64,000 nt of DNA from Tubulanus polymorphus (Eukaryota > Nemertea > Palaeonemertea > Tubulaniformes > Tubulanidae): contig NC_134033.1 of the NCBI RefSeq assembly GCF_964204645.1, positions 14,324,155 to 14,388,154 of the forward strand, written 5' to 3'. Below the pieces are notes generated by a model. That model ran no database searches. It was not told the origin of the DNA and saw only the letters and a program-made list of their open reading frames with translations. Positions within the stretch are counted from its first letter, which is position 1. The number at the start of each line of letters is the position of its first letter. A program made the translations under genes and the position numbers. Shown here one piece after another: positions 24,621 to 39,200 of this stretch.

Positions 24621-24813
24621 ATTCAACCGCGTTACCTAACAGATTGGTTGTTTTACGCAGAGGCTTTTTGGTATCATCTGTGAATTAAAAAAAAACAAAC
24701 AAACAAAAACAAACGAGTTCACTTCAAGATTGACGGGATTTATATCTTCAAATATATCTAGCAGGATATGCGCAAATCCGAGCTGGTCTGAAAGGAGCAA
24801 CGTTTTTTTCCAG

Positions 24814-24908
24814 ATCTGCAAAAGACAATATGAAGCCTATCATATCGGGCGGTGCTAGTGTCTCCCCCTGGCTTCTACTGGTCGTATTAATTTGTATCGC
24901 GCAATATG
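24814..24908 (+). other. Signal-peptide exon of the Ig/FnIII gene
   Basis: A short leader, then MKPIISGGASVSPWLLLVV and LICIAQY with a strong hydrophobic core, then a gtaagt donor in phase 1. It joins in frame to 31863 as ...QYAASKNGED, a plausible cleavage region. The intron between them is 6.95 kb. Confidence 0.82.
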
Positions 24909-27246
24909 GTAAGTTGGGGTGAATCTCAATGAAGATAACAAAAACGCAGGTGTCTCCCTGAGGTCGAGTGTACCGTTGAATGTGCTTTGAATACGTTGAC
25001 ATCATTGGGAAGCCAATGAAAAACGAGATTTGAAGTAAATTGCCCGATTGATTTTAGAAATATACATGACCGGTTGTTTATAGAAAATTAGCGAGCCCTC
25101 CACATGGGACGGGTCGCCAGATTTCGGTGTATTGTTTTTCATTATGTTCTAAGCACCTGCCTGCCGGTGTTTATGAATATGCAAAAAATAACCGTTAGTC
25201 CAAAGTTCAAAAACGGGACAGTGACTTTTCATTCAGCTAGCCCATTCAAGGCTAGGCATTTTAACGGCTGAAATAGAATGAAAAAACGATTTATTTGAGT
25301 AACTCCGAAAGAGATCAAACACCGTCAGTGGCGATCTTTAGAAATATACACAAATCGTCTTAATTTGTTGAGTCCAGACTTATATACAAATACAATATCA
25401 AGGATCACCCTAGAGATCATCGTCACCTGACGATGATCTCTAGGGTGAGATCGAAACGTCGTATATTCTATATATTTTAGATTGAATAAATAAGTTCTTG
25501 TTTTTAAATTCTTTTAATCTGTAGATTGTGGGTTTTTATCTTATTATCCGTTCACCACGTTTGAGTGTGGTTATCGTTCTATTAAGGAAACGGCGAAATC
25601 TCTTGACCAATTTGCTTCGTTCGAATACTTTTCTTTTAATTTTCGTTGACACCTTTAAATCATATTTCTATAATTTGATTTAGGATCCACTGGGAAGTAT
25701 ATCATTTATAACGACGCTTGCTTTTGAATGGTATCATTTCGACGTGATTTGTGCAGTTATTGTCCCGCGCGCCTATTCACTCGGCGCTGCCAGTTTATAA
25801 ATAAATTTAAAAAAAAGATCTCGCGATTGTCACTTTTTTCAATTCATATCATATATACAAAATATGTGCCTGTACAAAATAACTACGGGGGGCTACGCAT
25901 GAATATTTCGGTGTCAAGTTTTCAACTATTGCACAGCGCCACACAACACTGAAGTGTCCTTCGTGAACGCCTAAAATAACCGCCCGATGTCAACTCGATA
26001 ATTAGCGTTTGTTTATTTGCTGCAATATCTGTTTAAATTCGGTTGAAGCGAATATTTCGCTAATTAATGCTTTAATAATCGACGTGACTTGAATATATAT
26101 ACCTATAGAACCTATACGAACTGAGGACCCAGTTTCATAGCAATAGCGGTGGTGGAAAACTATGAAACGGGTTTTCAATTGTTCGCCATTGACTTTTTAA
26201 CTCGAGGAATTGAATTGTTGCTTCCAGTTGCACCGAATCTCCAAAAGTGAAACGTAGTAATTGAGAGTTCGAGTCCCGAATTTCAAGCTCCCTGTTCTTG
26301 CACACCTGCCATTCACAATACGGTGCAAAATATATCTTGAGAAAGAGTGCTCGTTCATGAAACCCAACTTGTAATACGAAGCGGGAAATAGAACAATGAA
26401 TGAGGAGAATAATAAGCAATAGATTTATATGTTTAAACTCGTACGCATTATGTATCACTGACATACTAGTTGACTATTACTAAAAACAATTAGTCTAGTT
26501 CTTACCAATCTGTTGCGTTTATATAGTCAATTATTTAGCTCGGTGTTAAACTTGAAACTGCTGATACAGGTTCGGAATTATTCACATCTTGAAGTTACGT
26601 AGTTGTCTTCAGTCTGGATTTTGGATATACACAATCCTTAACCCACGTCAGCACCGGCATTAGGTTTGATGTGGATTCTGCCCCACTCATCGGGCGCCAC
26701 TTAGGACGTTCGAGGTTCCCCAAAACAACTGAATACCACTCAGGCAGTATCGGCAGGTCCTTGGTTTTTTCTCCAAGCGCCATGCAGGGTATAATATGTT
26801 CAACACGCTCAGGGTTCCATAACTATATGATTACAACTTAGGGCAGTATGATTAAGCAGACACAATAATGTTTCTTTTCCCACTTCCACTCGGATTCAAA
26901 TCCAAGACTTTCTGGTTTGACGGGGGACCTGTGACCGATTTGTTAAAACCACTCCATCCTCTTTGTTTCAAATGGTATTAATCTTATAAATACGGCGGCT
27001 GGTTGCACAGTCGTGTCTGCACAGGTCCAAAAGTGGTCTTAAATCTTAAGACTGGTCTTAAGTTGTTAGAACCAAAATGAGCTTACATTGGTCTTAAGTT
27101 GCTAGATTAGCTATTGGTCATGGACTACGTAACTGGCCCCTGGTTTGTAATGCTAGTGGCATCAAATTTTGATCATTTAAAAATCATGTAAAACGACGTA
27201 ACACCTGAGAACGTTTCTCAGTAATTATTTCTCCAACCTCCCTGTT

Positions 27247-27282
<36 letters not shown>

Positions 27283-30200
27283 GCACAATATAAAAAAAAA
27301 TATAAAATAAATATTCGTCACTCAATACGTTATAAAATATCAGACGTCGCGGACGCTGATCCTGAAATGTTGCTAAATTCCGATTACATGTTTAATAATA
27401 TACGAATGAAATTTAGCGCTTTAACTGTCGAATTCCAACGCGTGTATAGTAAGTATATCAGTGATTACTAGATAGAAACAGATGGTTTCATTTTGAAACA
27501 AAATCTCTCTATAAATTCATATACGTATGAGGCCTATCTATATACGCGCATATTGGGTGTATTTAAAACGATTATTTGAAATGTAAGATGACCCTTGCGG
27601 TGAACCTGGATAAACCGTGAGGTTCTATAATGCGCCCGATGCCACGGCGCGTCGTATTGGACGTCAAACACAAGCTCGGCGATGATGACCATTTTGTAGT
27701 CGAGCGTTAGGTCTGAAATAAACCTAAGGCTAATATGAAATGATTCCTTGTTTCTCTGGTGGGTCTTTTGTAAACTAACAGTGAAATGATATTGTAATCA
27801 TTTCATTTCTTTAGCTGCCGGGTCTGTTATTGTTAGCCTGATCGTGATTCTAAGAAAATGAATAATTATACAGGGACGGTATAATAGTTGGCCGGGTCAA
27901 CTTTTAAGCTGATCAGAAATGAGAAAAAAAGTATACGTAGTCTTGATATCTTAGGTGAAGTAAAACAGAGTTGTTGAATCTTTATATAGCATGATACTGT
28001 TTTTTTTTTAGATATAAAAACGACCATTACTTTAAAAAGGCCACAATTACAACTGATTTAACTAGATTTTTGTTTTGTTTTACTCGTTCGAGCCTACACG
28101 CGTTCGGTGCTCACTGGCATCATCGATCAACATGCCAGAAAACGTTGGATACTTGATTGGACAGCCAGACAGGTGCATACATTAGGAGTGAGGATTCTGT
28201 ATAGATGGAAAAAAATGCACAATTGCGCGTCGCATTTAGTTTGAATCTGGTCCATTTTACGCCAGTGAAATTGAACAATTTCGCTGTAATTACGAGCGTA
28301 ATTATAATGAAAGACAATCGTAGAATAGATTTCCGCACAATGCGATCACCTAAATATCAACGGTCGCGCTTTACAGCGAATCGACCTGTCACATAAAAAC
28401 TCAAGCGCTATAAACACAGCGTGCGTTTATCAATAAAACTTAAACAACCCGCCCCCAAAAATACGAGACAGAAAGCCACTAACACCGCGCGTAATGGGCA
28501 TAAATCAAAGGGTAATTTATGTTCCGAATCGTTTTCGAGTTAAACGTATCAAATGCCTTTTCAGCATCGCGAAAATGCCGACCCGAAAACCGAGCGTGAT
28601 TGCTACGTAATTGACACGAAAAAAACCTCAAGTCCAATTTTATCGTTTTTAACGTCGTATTGTACACGGTGAACTGACCTACAGAAAGTATTATACCATT
28701 GTATATTATGTAATTGATGCCTATATGCGTTTTGTCTATGTAATTATCGTCGATTTTCAACACTTTTTCGTGGCGCAGTATTATACATATATATATATAT
28801 ATATATTTCATTTTTTTTCTTTCTTAGACCCAATCATGAAGTCGATCCGTCTTGATGTTGAATTGAATTTTTCACGACGTAGATAATACGTTGTTGTTCA
28901 TTCGTATTCATTGTTCGGTCGTAATGAATATCAATTGACGTATTTCATCTGTATTAGGGGCTCCTAAAGAGAACATCGGCAGCTGTTGGCTTCGTATACG
29001 ATCGGAATAGTTTTATTTATACTGAATATAAGCATCTGAACGCGAGCCCTGGTATGACTAGTCATAACGAGCATATCAAAATCTGAAGTGCAGTATCGAA
29101 GCGCTATAAACTTGTCCCTATTGTCCTAATACGACACCTTTTTCTCAGGCGCCACTTCAAATATCTGCGCCTTGATTTTGAAGAGTTTTTCAGTAGGCCG
29201 ATTGTTTTTGGCCGCATTTTGTCGGTTTCGTAACGCAGATCCTGGCTACGTTCTGGCACCAAACACCCACGGAATAGTCGATCGAATATTCAAGTCATAC
29301 CATTTTCGTCGGGAATGTGTTATTAGTAATATGCCTATCTCTAACCCTATCGAGCTGAGGATTGCGTGAGTGGGAGGGGCTAATTATATCTATCGGTAAT
29401 TTGAGTTGCGATGTTTATTTTCAACCTTTGAGCGCCCCTTGATATTTTTGAGCCCACCTCAATGTTTGCAAATATACGAAGAGAGAGGCCCCAAATTGAA
29501 GATAAGTGACAACGCCGTCCCTGGAATGTATGCACGTGGAGTCTCGCAGTTCTCAACTACGTGCGCGCACACTAGGCTAAGCTAGGTAATTAGCAAATAT
29601 ATATCAGCAATTGAAAAAACGAAAACCAATAAATCCTCTGTTTCATTGACGATTGAGTGGCCTCTTCAAGATGAAAAAATCCGAGCCTCGGTCGAAACTT
29701 GACCCGGAATAACTTCTCTTAAATCGATCTGAAATCTAGAAATTCATCGATGATTTTTATTTTCTGATTCATTCAATTGTTATTTCGACGGAATTCAAGC
29801 CTTCGTTAGGTATGAATGCGAAGCCCACACACGCGTAATGTGTACCTACGCATTTTAGAACGAAACAGAACAAGAAAATCAATTTTAATAAATTATTTGA
29901 CACCTGCGAAAAAATGCGAGATTTGGCGTTTGGGTCGTCAAAAAATCGTTAACCCGTGTACTGAAAGTCGACAAAGAATAAAGGATTAGCGTACGAATTT
30001 TGTATACATTTTTCGGTGAGTCGAACGTAGTTTTGCAAGGTTTTAAATGCCCTCCAGACGCCCTCCAGAATTTAAACCTTTTGTTGGACAAGCTGTCTAC
30101 GACCAAATTCAGTAATTAGTAATTCTTATGGCACTACAAGTAACAATGGTGTCTTTACGCGTGTGACTGCTGGCAGGCCACAGAATGATACCTTCAACCG

Positions 30201-33200
30201 TGACAAAAATAAGAAGTCTATGAAAATATCATCAAAAGATGATAATCATGAAAATCCATATGGAAAAAATGTCACATCAGAATTTGTATTTAGTTCTAGT
30301 TAAGATAAGTGAAGAAATATGTTCGCACCAGAATCCGCAGTTTCACTAAGTGAACAGTAGATATTGGCCGAGATCTAGTCTAAATGAGATATCACACTGA
30401 AAAGGTTTGATCCTTTATTTCAGAACACTTCTTTTGTTTTGTAAATCCCACCTCTGAAATTTTAGACGATGTTATTCAAAACACCCGGTAATCTATCTCC
30501 CAACTGAAGTCATCCGGGGACAAAATAGTACATTTCAGTATATTTGTGAGTTGAAAAAGATCATTTGGTTTTTTTTATTCTTATTTAAGTCGTTCCCCTC
30601 AGTCTCGTAGAAAAGCCCTACATAGGCGTCCTAATGTAAACGTAACATATAGTATATGTTGTATGCCTGGTGTGTACGCTTCAAACCTGCAGAATATAAA
30701 CTCGAATGATATATAAATTTTTAACGCAACGAATTCTTTTCAGTATTTTTTTTTTCTTCTTCAAATCGCAATCGCTGGAATGCGCGTTCGTACGGCAGTT
30801 ATTAAATTCGCGATTATGCACAGCGCCCCACGGTATTATTATTTCAATCAATCGGCGGAACTTGAATTCGCGTTTTTTTTTTCTGGTAAAAATAGTAGTA
30901 TAAACGATTGTTCAATAGAAACCGGATTCGCGTTGTTTGCCACGACGAATACAAAGTTGTCGGATATAATGTGTTAAATATGCAAATAACGAGTCGGCGT
31001 TCAATTCATTAACCACGTATTCGTCGTGAACGACAGACAGACATTATTAAGCCCTATTGATAGACATATAAACTTCAATTGCTTACGTCTGGTCATTTTA
31101 AGTAAACAATCTACGTCGACGACACACGACGCGTGGCTAGTGGGCATGGTCGGGAAGCCACGATGACCTCATGAGGCAATTTGCATACGTCGTATTAATG
31201 TGCACAGCCTAGATATATTGGCATAGCGTATGCAAATTACCTGGATGAGGAAAACTTGTGTAGGACCAGGCACTGGCCATTTTTTTACCAGCAAAATAAC
31301 TTAATGTATCAATCAGCATCTCACGACATATGTTTGTAGATAACTTCGTAGATGCTCGAACTTTCATATGCCCGACTTCCGGTTTCACGAACAATTAATG
31401 ATATCCCTAAATCATTTAAGATTCAGCGAATTATGAAGAAATCAAAATCGATTACGGAGCCAATTTATTTTGTGAAGCTAATTCCTGATGAACCGTCGGC
31501 GTCCCTATCATTATCGTTCATTCTAATACCCGCCCAAAGCCAGCCGACCTCCAGACAATTTTGTTTTATATTCCCCAATATCTTATATTAGGATAATGGT
31601 AAACATTGTTTACTTAATAAAAGTCACAAAATTTTCGTAACCTCAATAAACATTTCTGCCGTTATATACGTTAAAGTCAATTGTTTTCAAAAGCACCGTC
31701 AGTGTAATTCAGACTGACACTGAAAATCCCGAAATATGTTCGACAAACATTTTTCAAGTGACAATGGCATTTAGTGATCTCCGATTGTCACTGTCACACG
31801 GGAACGAACCTACAGTACGTAGTAACAATGTGTTTATATATTTCAAGGCTATTCTCAGGCAGCTGCATCGAAGAACGGCGAAGACGCATCGACTGGGCCG
31901 AATGGTATCCATATTGAACTCAAACCAGGAAACCATGACACCGGTGCTGTCGATTATCGAAAGATTACGCCGAAAGAGGGCGCCGTACAAAATGCCAATA
32001 ATCTACAGTACGTGACCGTGAAGGTGACAGAATTAGTGACTCATCATTTCCACAATAAAACCCCGGATATCTTTTACACGGATGCGGCATCTTTGGAGGA
32101 TTTCCTGAGACGGACCGGGTTAAATCGGACAACGATGGCGCAACGTTTCCCATCGCAGAGCAACCGACAAAAACGACAAAATGTGCAGACCGGAGTGATA
32201 TGTAAGTGGATGATTTCATGCATGTTACTTAAGTAATCGGTTGGGATAAAAGATGCGACCGCAGTAGGTCTTTCTAACTGAGTTGGATAAGGGGTGATGC
32301 GATGATGTTGCATTCACTATAAGTGGTGAATGACAAGCAGCGGGTTCGAGTCCAGCTGGCTACTAACAGAAAATTCTTCAAAGTTTACGTCGTGAGGTTA
32401 AATGAACAATACTGTATAGGGACGGACTCGGGAAACCCAGATCCGAACGATGTACAGTAAGCAAACAAGAAAGCGATATCCATACGATAAGCTTAGTACG
32501 ACATAAGGGTAGCAAGGACGTAGATGTAAAGCAAAGGAATTCATTAGGGCATAGTGAAATAAACGATTTCAACCTTTCATCGGTAAATGCAATGATGATA
32601 TACGCGTGATACAACCACTACAGTACATACACTACCTCGAGTAAAGACTGATGCAAAAACTACAGTGTCTGCTCCTAATCTATGAGCATAAGTTAATTGC
32701 TACCGATTCCTATTTCAGCGAGTCCAAGGCTTCGTGTTTTGGCTGATCGTATTGAACGTATCGGCGACGATGTGGCATTATTCTGTAAAGCGGAAGGTAA
32801 CCCACCACCAACGCTGTCCTGGTTCCGTGAGGGAGATACAACGCCTTACGTCGCTGGTCTACAACCGGTAGGTTTTGTGCATCAGCAACATCAACAACCA
32901 GTTTACAGTTCTAGCATTATCTATGTTGCCCACTGTTCTGGCTTTTTTACGACTAGGTATATACCACCATATGGTTGGATAACCGAGGGAACCTATGGCA
33001 GACCCTCACTTGCCTCATGTAGAACCCTCAACCACCGGAGTAGCGTTGTTACAATACCCGCACTCTACCTACTTCAACTATCATCAAACTCGTCATTCGA
33101 CCGGATTTGACCCATCAGCATCATATATACGTATACTACTTTCCTGTTGAGAATAATGTTTCTATTTCACAGACGAATGACCGTATTGAAGTAAGACAAC

Positions 33201-36200
33201 CGACTACAGACGTTCTAACGCTGCACATCACTAACCTTATAGCTACCGATAGTGGTAACTACACGTGCGTCGGTACGAATATCGCTGGCCAAATGAAAAT
33301 GACCAGAGCTCTGCATATTTCATGTAAGTTGACAATAGCTCGACGATTACTGTCTATTCGAAATACCTTTCACAAGCTAAAATTTATTTTATAGATAGAC
33401 CCAAATTCACGTACATGGCCCAGCAAACGTTCTACATCAAAATGGCGGCCGGAGCCATAGGAATGATAAACTGTACGGCTACCGGGTTTCCAACACCCAC
33501 GTATAAATTCTACCGAGCTGGCGAGGCTCTCAACTACAACTCGACTTACAGCTTCAGAGCAGTCGACCAATCGGCTGTTCTTACGGTATGTTGCAACCCA
33601 TCGCGTCGTCATTCCATTATTTGATTCAGGGGCGGCGCAGGAAAACCCTTTTAGCCTAACCGTGGTTAATGGCTTATCCGTTGTTTGGCTGACCAGCTTA
33701 AAATAAGAAGCCACATACGAAGACAATGGTTAGATACCGGTATTTTCCTGCGCCCATTTATGCCTTACCACAGTTTACTAACAACGGTTAGTACTAACAC
33801 AGTTTACAAAATGTCACTACCGCGTATAGGTTCATCTTCGCTCCGCTGAGGATAAATGGATTCTTGGTGCGTACAGATGCCAGGCCGCCAACGCGCACGG
33901 GAGCGATTACATCGATTTACGACTCATCGTCGGAAGTAAGTCACACAACCCCCTAAACTACTCTTCTACCATCTCGAAATCCAAATATTCAAGCCGGAAA
34001 TAAATGTTATTTTGTGATTTTGATGATGACTCGTTCTCGTGAAGGTATTCCATCCGCCGCTGGTTCTGCGATGATAACAGCTGCCTCGGCTAGATGGGTG
34101 AAGATCGCAGTCGTTGGACCCACCACACAAAAACAAGGAGAAGTGGCCGGTTATACCGTGTTTTGGATGAAGAAAATCAAAGCGATCAAAGCTGGAATCG
34201 GTAGGTGACTTGTACATCATTCGACAAATTCTAACTTTAAATCAAGGGTTGATCATTGTCATTCGATCTCAGACGAATCAATGTCTTAAAAATGACGTAT
34301 TTAAGAGCACATGCCAGACTTACCTTCTCACTGACCTCGACATAAGTACGATCGACATTCGCATTACAAGCATCTTCTTATAAGAGATAATGAAATCTTA
34401 GAAATTAGAATTAAATCCTTTCTAATTTAGATATGAACATGGTCGCGCAAAACTCTAAATTGATAGCTAATCTACCAATAGACGGCAGCAAGACTTTCCC
34501 TGTCATAGGTAAGGGACGCAATTCAATTTCAAGAAAGGCTCTTTAACTGATTGAACGTTATCGTAAAACTTTTACTTTTTTCAGGCGTGAGAAAGGAAAA
34601 ACAAGACTCCCCGAGCGATGTGCCTGTCCCATATTGGGAATACGGTAAAGTCCGAAACATTAAAAAGCCTCTTGACATTTTTTTATTTGCTTCATTAGCA
34701 TTTTCTCTGTCATTTGTAGGCGGAACTTTCAAGGTCGACGATCTTGAACCGGAAACCGACTACTATATTCTAGTGAGCGCTACGAATCCTGTCGGCATAA
34801 GCAATCCCGTCTTCACGACGACTAAAACGGCAGCACGTACGTATCAAAATGCATCATGGTTCGGATTAATCTGAAAAACTTAACAACTGATCACGCACGT
34901 AAATCTAATCTTTTGTACCCCTCCCTAAAGACTTAATTCTGCATATCACATATCGGGTTGATCCAGGCAATCAAAATCATTATATCCTAGCCAACCCCAG
35001 ACATGTTTTTAATGTCAAACATATTTCAAAATGATATTCAGATCAGATATGCATTTAAGAAAGGGTACGGATATGCAAAAGCTCCCACTCAACTACAATT
35101 AGTGATCACGATCACAAAAACGGTGATAATCTTCGAAAAATAAGCTTTCGATCTCACGAACAACATTTTCGTGGAGCGTACGTATGAAACTATCACAATG
35201 CTGTTCGGAAGTTGTTCGTCAGAATGAACTGGAAGCTCTTCTTGTTGGACGCTTTCAATATTAAGATGTATTAATTATCATTTTAATTGATTTCTCATGC
35301 TACAGATGGAGCTGGTGTAATAGTCACTGGAGCTGGAGGTACACGATAATTTATAGTGTGCTTTTAACATACATATCATTAACTGCTTTAGCATTATTAT
35401 CTATATCATTTAGAATATTCAGTTTATTAGTTGCGGACAATATTAATCAATTTCATCGCGACTTCATATGCATTATCATTCTATATAGCCGCAGCGATAG
35501 CTTCTTTGACAAAGCAAAATGAACTAAGCGAAACATGCATTCCCTTTCAAATTTACGAATCAGTGTCAGCGTTACTGCAGCAAAACGCAGCACTTCGTTT
35601 CTCTAAAAATGTCTGATGTTACCGCAGTGTCTAGTGTGCCGGATGGCTGGGTACACTGGATTCGACGAGAGTTGTAGAGGACTGTAGATACAGCCACTTC
35701 CAGAGACGGATGAACACTTCGTGTGTTTAGATCACCATTGCTTTTCGTGTTTGTACGTTCGCTTGCATACATCTTTTTGCGATTGCATCTTAACAGCGCA
35801 TCTTATGCGGCCCGCTTTAAAAGTGCTAAATATATGCGACTTGCGATTTACCATATGCGATATTATTTAACACATCATGATGTATGCTATACGAATCAGG
35901 AAGAATTAATTTGCTATCATAACCGCTATATTTTTTATTTTCGTTTACGGTCTTTTAACAGTGAAGTTCTCATTTTCGGTATTTGAAGGAATGAAGAAAA
36001 CCCTGCTGAGAAATTTTAGTTGCTTATTTTTGTAGATGACGGGGATGTTCTAGTAGGCGGTGCTACTAGTAACGTGGGTGGTCATGGCTCTGTTAGTGGC
36101 GGTGCCGCAGTGTACTCAGGCTCTGGGGGAAACTGGGCCCCAGGTTCAGGAGCAGCAGGTTTTTCGTTTATCTTGCCACAATCACATTACTATTGTTTGT

Positions 36201-39200
36201 CTTGGTTGCGTAATGCTAGAAGTAGATTACAGTCGTCCCAGCTTTCCAGGGTTTGATTGAGTTTTACCGGAGCTTACACCAACACATTCCGTTATCGTTT
36301 TGGTGTGAACTTTGTGGCGGAGGCAATCAAACCTGGCGTAGTTGGTTAACCAAGACCTCTTACTGAACTAACTCATGTTTGGATTTCTAGCTCATATAAT
36401 TTCCAACGTTAGGTATGAAGTTCCTGACTTCAGGTTTCGGTGATTGGTGGTGTCTTATTTTCAATTTCCTTTTTTTAAATCCCAAATAACAAAATGTAAC
36501 GGCTGCAATTAGTGCCTGGGTGCTGTTTTTTTGCTGTTTGGTTTTGCGCTATGCTACAGCTGAGCTGCGATTTGATCGCTTTTTCAAACGTCAAAAAAGA
36601 GCTGGCGATTCACATATAAAGAAATCAGTACATGTAGTTATCATTCTGCCGCCAACTGGTTCCTCGTTCGTTGATACATTCTCATCGATCTTGCGATCGT
36701 CCGGTCTCCGCGTGTGTCTAGACCTATACACCGATTGTTTGAAGGGGTACCCGTTCCATGTGGCAGACTCGTATCTGCATTCGTACGGGCGTGGTGATGA
36801 TAAGCGAACATATTCCCGTAACTACTGAAACTGTTTATTTACTATTTCTTGTATTACAGTTGGAGGTGGTGTTGGAGCTGGTGGAGACGGGGCTGGTGCT
36901 GGAGGAGCCGGGGCCGGTGGAGTTGGACTGGTAACCGCCGGATCTGGAGGAGTAGGCGCGTGGTTCTGGTTTTGGGTTTTCTTCATTATTCTGCTGATAT
37001 TCCTCATTTTTGTCGGTATTATCTTGTGTTTGTGGTGTTGCGGTTTCCTAGGAGCTGCCCCGTTGATTTGCAGTCCATGCTGTCTAGCTATGTGTCCTTG
37101 TTGCGTCGATTTATGCGATGCCATGTGCCCTTGTTGCCCGTTGTCAGCTTGTTGTGTATGCTGCGGACGAACGGCGAGTGGAGCCCAGTATTCTGAGGTA
37201 GCTGGGAAGTAAGTATCTCGCTATGAATCAATGAACAAGCAAGACCGAATTTCTCATAATATCTATCTCTCTTTCTAAATCAGGAAACGTGGCGTGTGCA
37301 TCTGCTGTCCGACGGCGGATATGGTGGCGGCCTCGTCCGAAAAAGAAAAGGCCAAACTACTTAACTTACAATCTAATGTATCGAAATCCAAAAAGAACAA
37401 ATCAGGTGAGTAACGACTAGTTGCTATAACGAGCATTTTGGTTGAAATACACGAGTAAGGTTGGTGAGAGTAAATGGTGGACAATAGATATGCTAGTAAT
37501 GTAATTTCAATATTTTAACACACCAAAAAACTTAAAACCAACCGACTACATGGATTTGGGCCTGTAGACACATACACGACGGTGTCCGTCAAAACCACGA
37601 CCCAGTTCCACAGTTGGGGGTTAACGGCAGTTAGCTGTCAAAGTTAACTGCAAAATATTTTGCTCCAGAGTCAAAATCTTTCTAAAAAACTGCAGAACTG
37701 GCTTCGTAGTCTCCATTTTTACAAATCAAACCTAATGATACTGAGTACCATTCGTAGGTTTGACGCGACGACGTTCGAATGCCTTGCTAGCCGCACGTAA
37801 GTGCAGATATTCTATCAAGACTATCTAGACGTTTCCGCCTAGATCTATCGCTCCTTATGTCCTCAGTGGTGCCCTGGCTATCCTTTCAAATTGCCTTCCA
37901 GTACTATGTTTGTGTTTGTTCTTCTATCGTAAGGTTTCATCCTAAAAGACCACAGACAGTTAGAACAAAACAACAGCGGGATACGCGAACACTACGGCTA
38001 CGCTCAGGAAGACGGTATCGCTAGAGCCGAGAGCGTGGCCGTACAAGGTACCACTAACGCCCGCTACTCGCACAAACCAGCGCGCGGAGAATTCATATCC
38101 GACGACGAGGTGGCGCTGTTGAACACCCGAATGGACAACGCCACCTACAGGAAGACGGTAGACAGACAACACAGCGGGGAACGGCGTCATAAGAACATCA
38201 TCGAGAACCACACGACCAGAACGGACGTCCATCACCAGGACACGGTGCTTAGAGATGTCGTACATAAAGACGTCGTACACCACCATCACCACGGGCCTCA
38301 GGTTATCGATCGTCATAGGTATATATCTATTCAGTAAAGTTTGAATGCACTCCTTTGTTTTACCTCAACCCTACACATCTCGCTAAATGAACCAGTCATT
38401 TCTACCTGGGGAGATGTGATACTAGAGCTGCTGCTAAGCACTTGGCAGTCATCTATCATGGAGAGAGCTAGTATCTTGGCTGAAGACGCCACGGTTATGT
38501 AAGGGATTTGAACCCACGACTTTACATCCCAGAGTCGAACGTCCTAACCATTCGCCCACGCCACTCTTCGCCTTCCTATCATTATACTCTAGACATAATG
38601 CATCTAAGTTACATCCACGCGAAAATTAAGCCGCGTTCCTATATTTCACAGGTCACAACGTGAAGAAATCTTCATCGAACACGACGATGCCCCGGTAAAA
38701 CAGGAACACGATTACCGAACCGTCGAGAAACACTACTACGTCGACCACGGCGCTCCGGCTGAAACGGCCAGTGAGGATGTGATCGGTATCGTTCGCAAAG
38801 GACGTTCAATGGACCTTCTAGATGCTGGGGTACGTTACTTTTTACGATTATAGATTACCTTCGAAACGGAACCTAGTTCCGCAAAAAGGAATTAACTCTT
38901 CAACTGTTCATGGCTTCTGTTCATGGAGTTAATTCTTTTCGTGAAACAAATCCTGACAATCAAACATTATATCTAAACAATTAACATCAGGCGTCGGCTT
39001 TGAAATTAGTTTGAATACGGTGAATATTTCGAGATATTCTTCAACCTAAAAGATGCGATCACTGCGATCCATTCAGTTCCATATCGCGCTCGTACGGACG
39101 GTTAAGATTTGCATCTAGAGCTCTGAATCGTTTATGATATTTGATGGAACTGGCCGGATAGCGACCATCTTTATCGCGGCTATCTTAACGAACATTATAA

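Larger units (their letters stand above)
24909..31862 (+). other. First intron of the Ig/FnIII gene
   Basis: Contains a foldback element (25406-25580), TIR element copy B (26997-27140), an (AT)n tract (27249-27279) and an interspersed repeat (27725-27900). The rest, including 27950-31860, shows no exon I could support. Confidence 0.55.

Noticed and set aside
27249-28806. CRISPR-like or regulatory arrays
   Set aside because: Only AT microsatellites are present; no spaced identical repeats. A CRISPR array is not expected in an animal genome.
31851-31862. Acceptor ttctcag two codons upstream for exon 2 of the Ig/FnIII gene
   Set aside because: It puts exon 2 in a frame with a stop after about 19 residues. 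The ggcag site keeps the full exon open.
36822-37124. Minus-strand Pro-rich 100-codon frame
   Set aside because: It is the complement of the Gly-rich stalk and TM exon. Proline codons (CCN) arise from GGN read backwards.
38488-38572. A functional tRNA-Leu or tRNA-Ser gene on the minus strand
   Set aside because: The T stem and acceptor do not pair well. A tRNA-derived repeat fits better.
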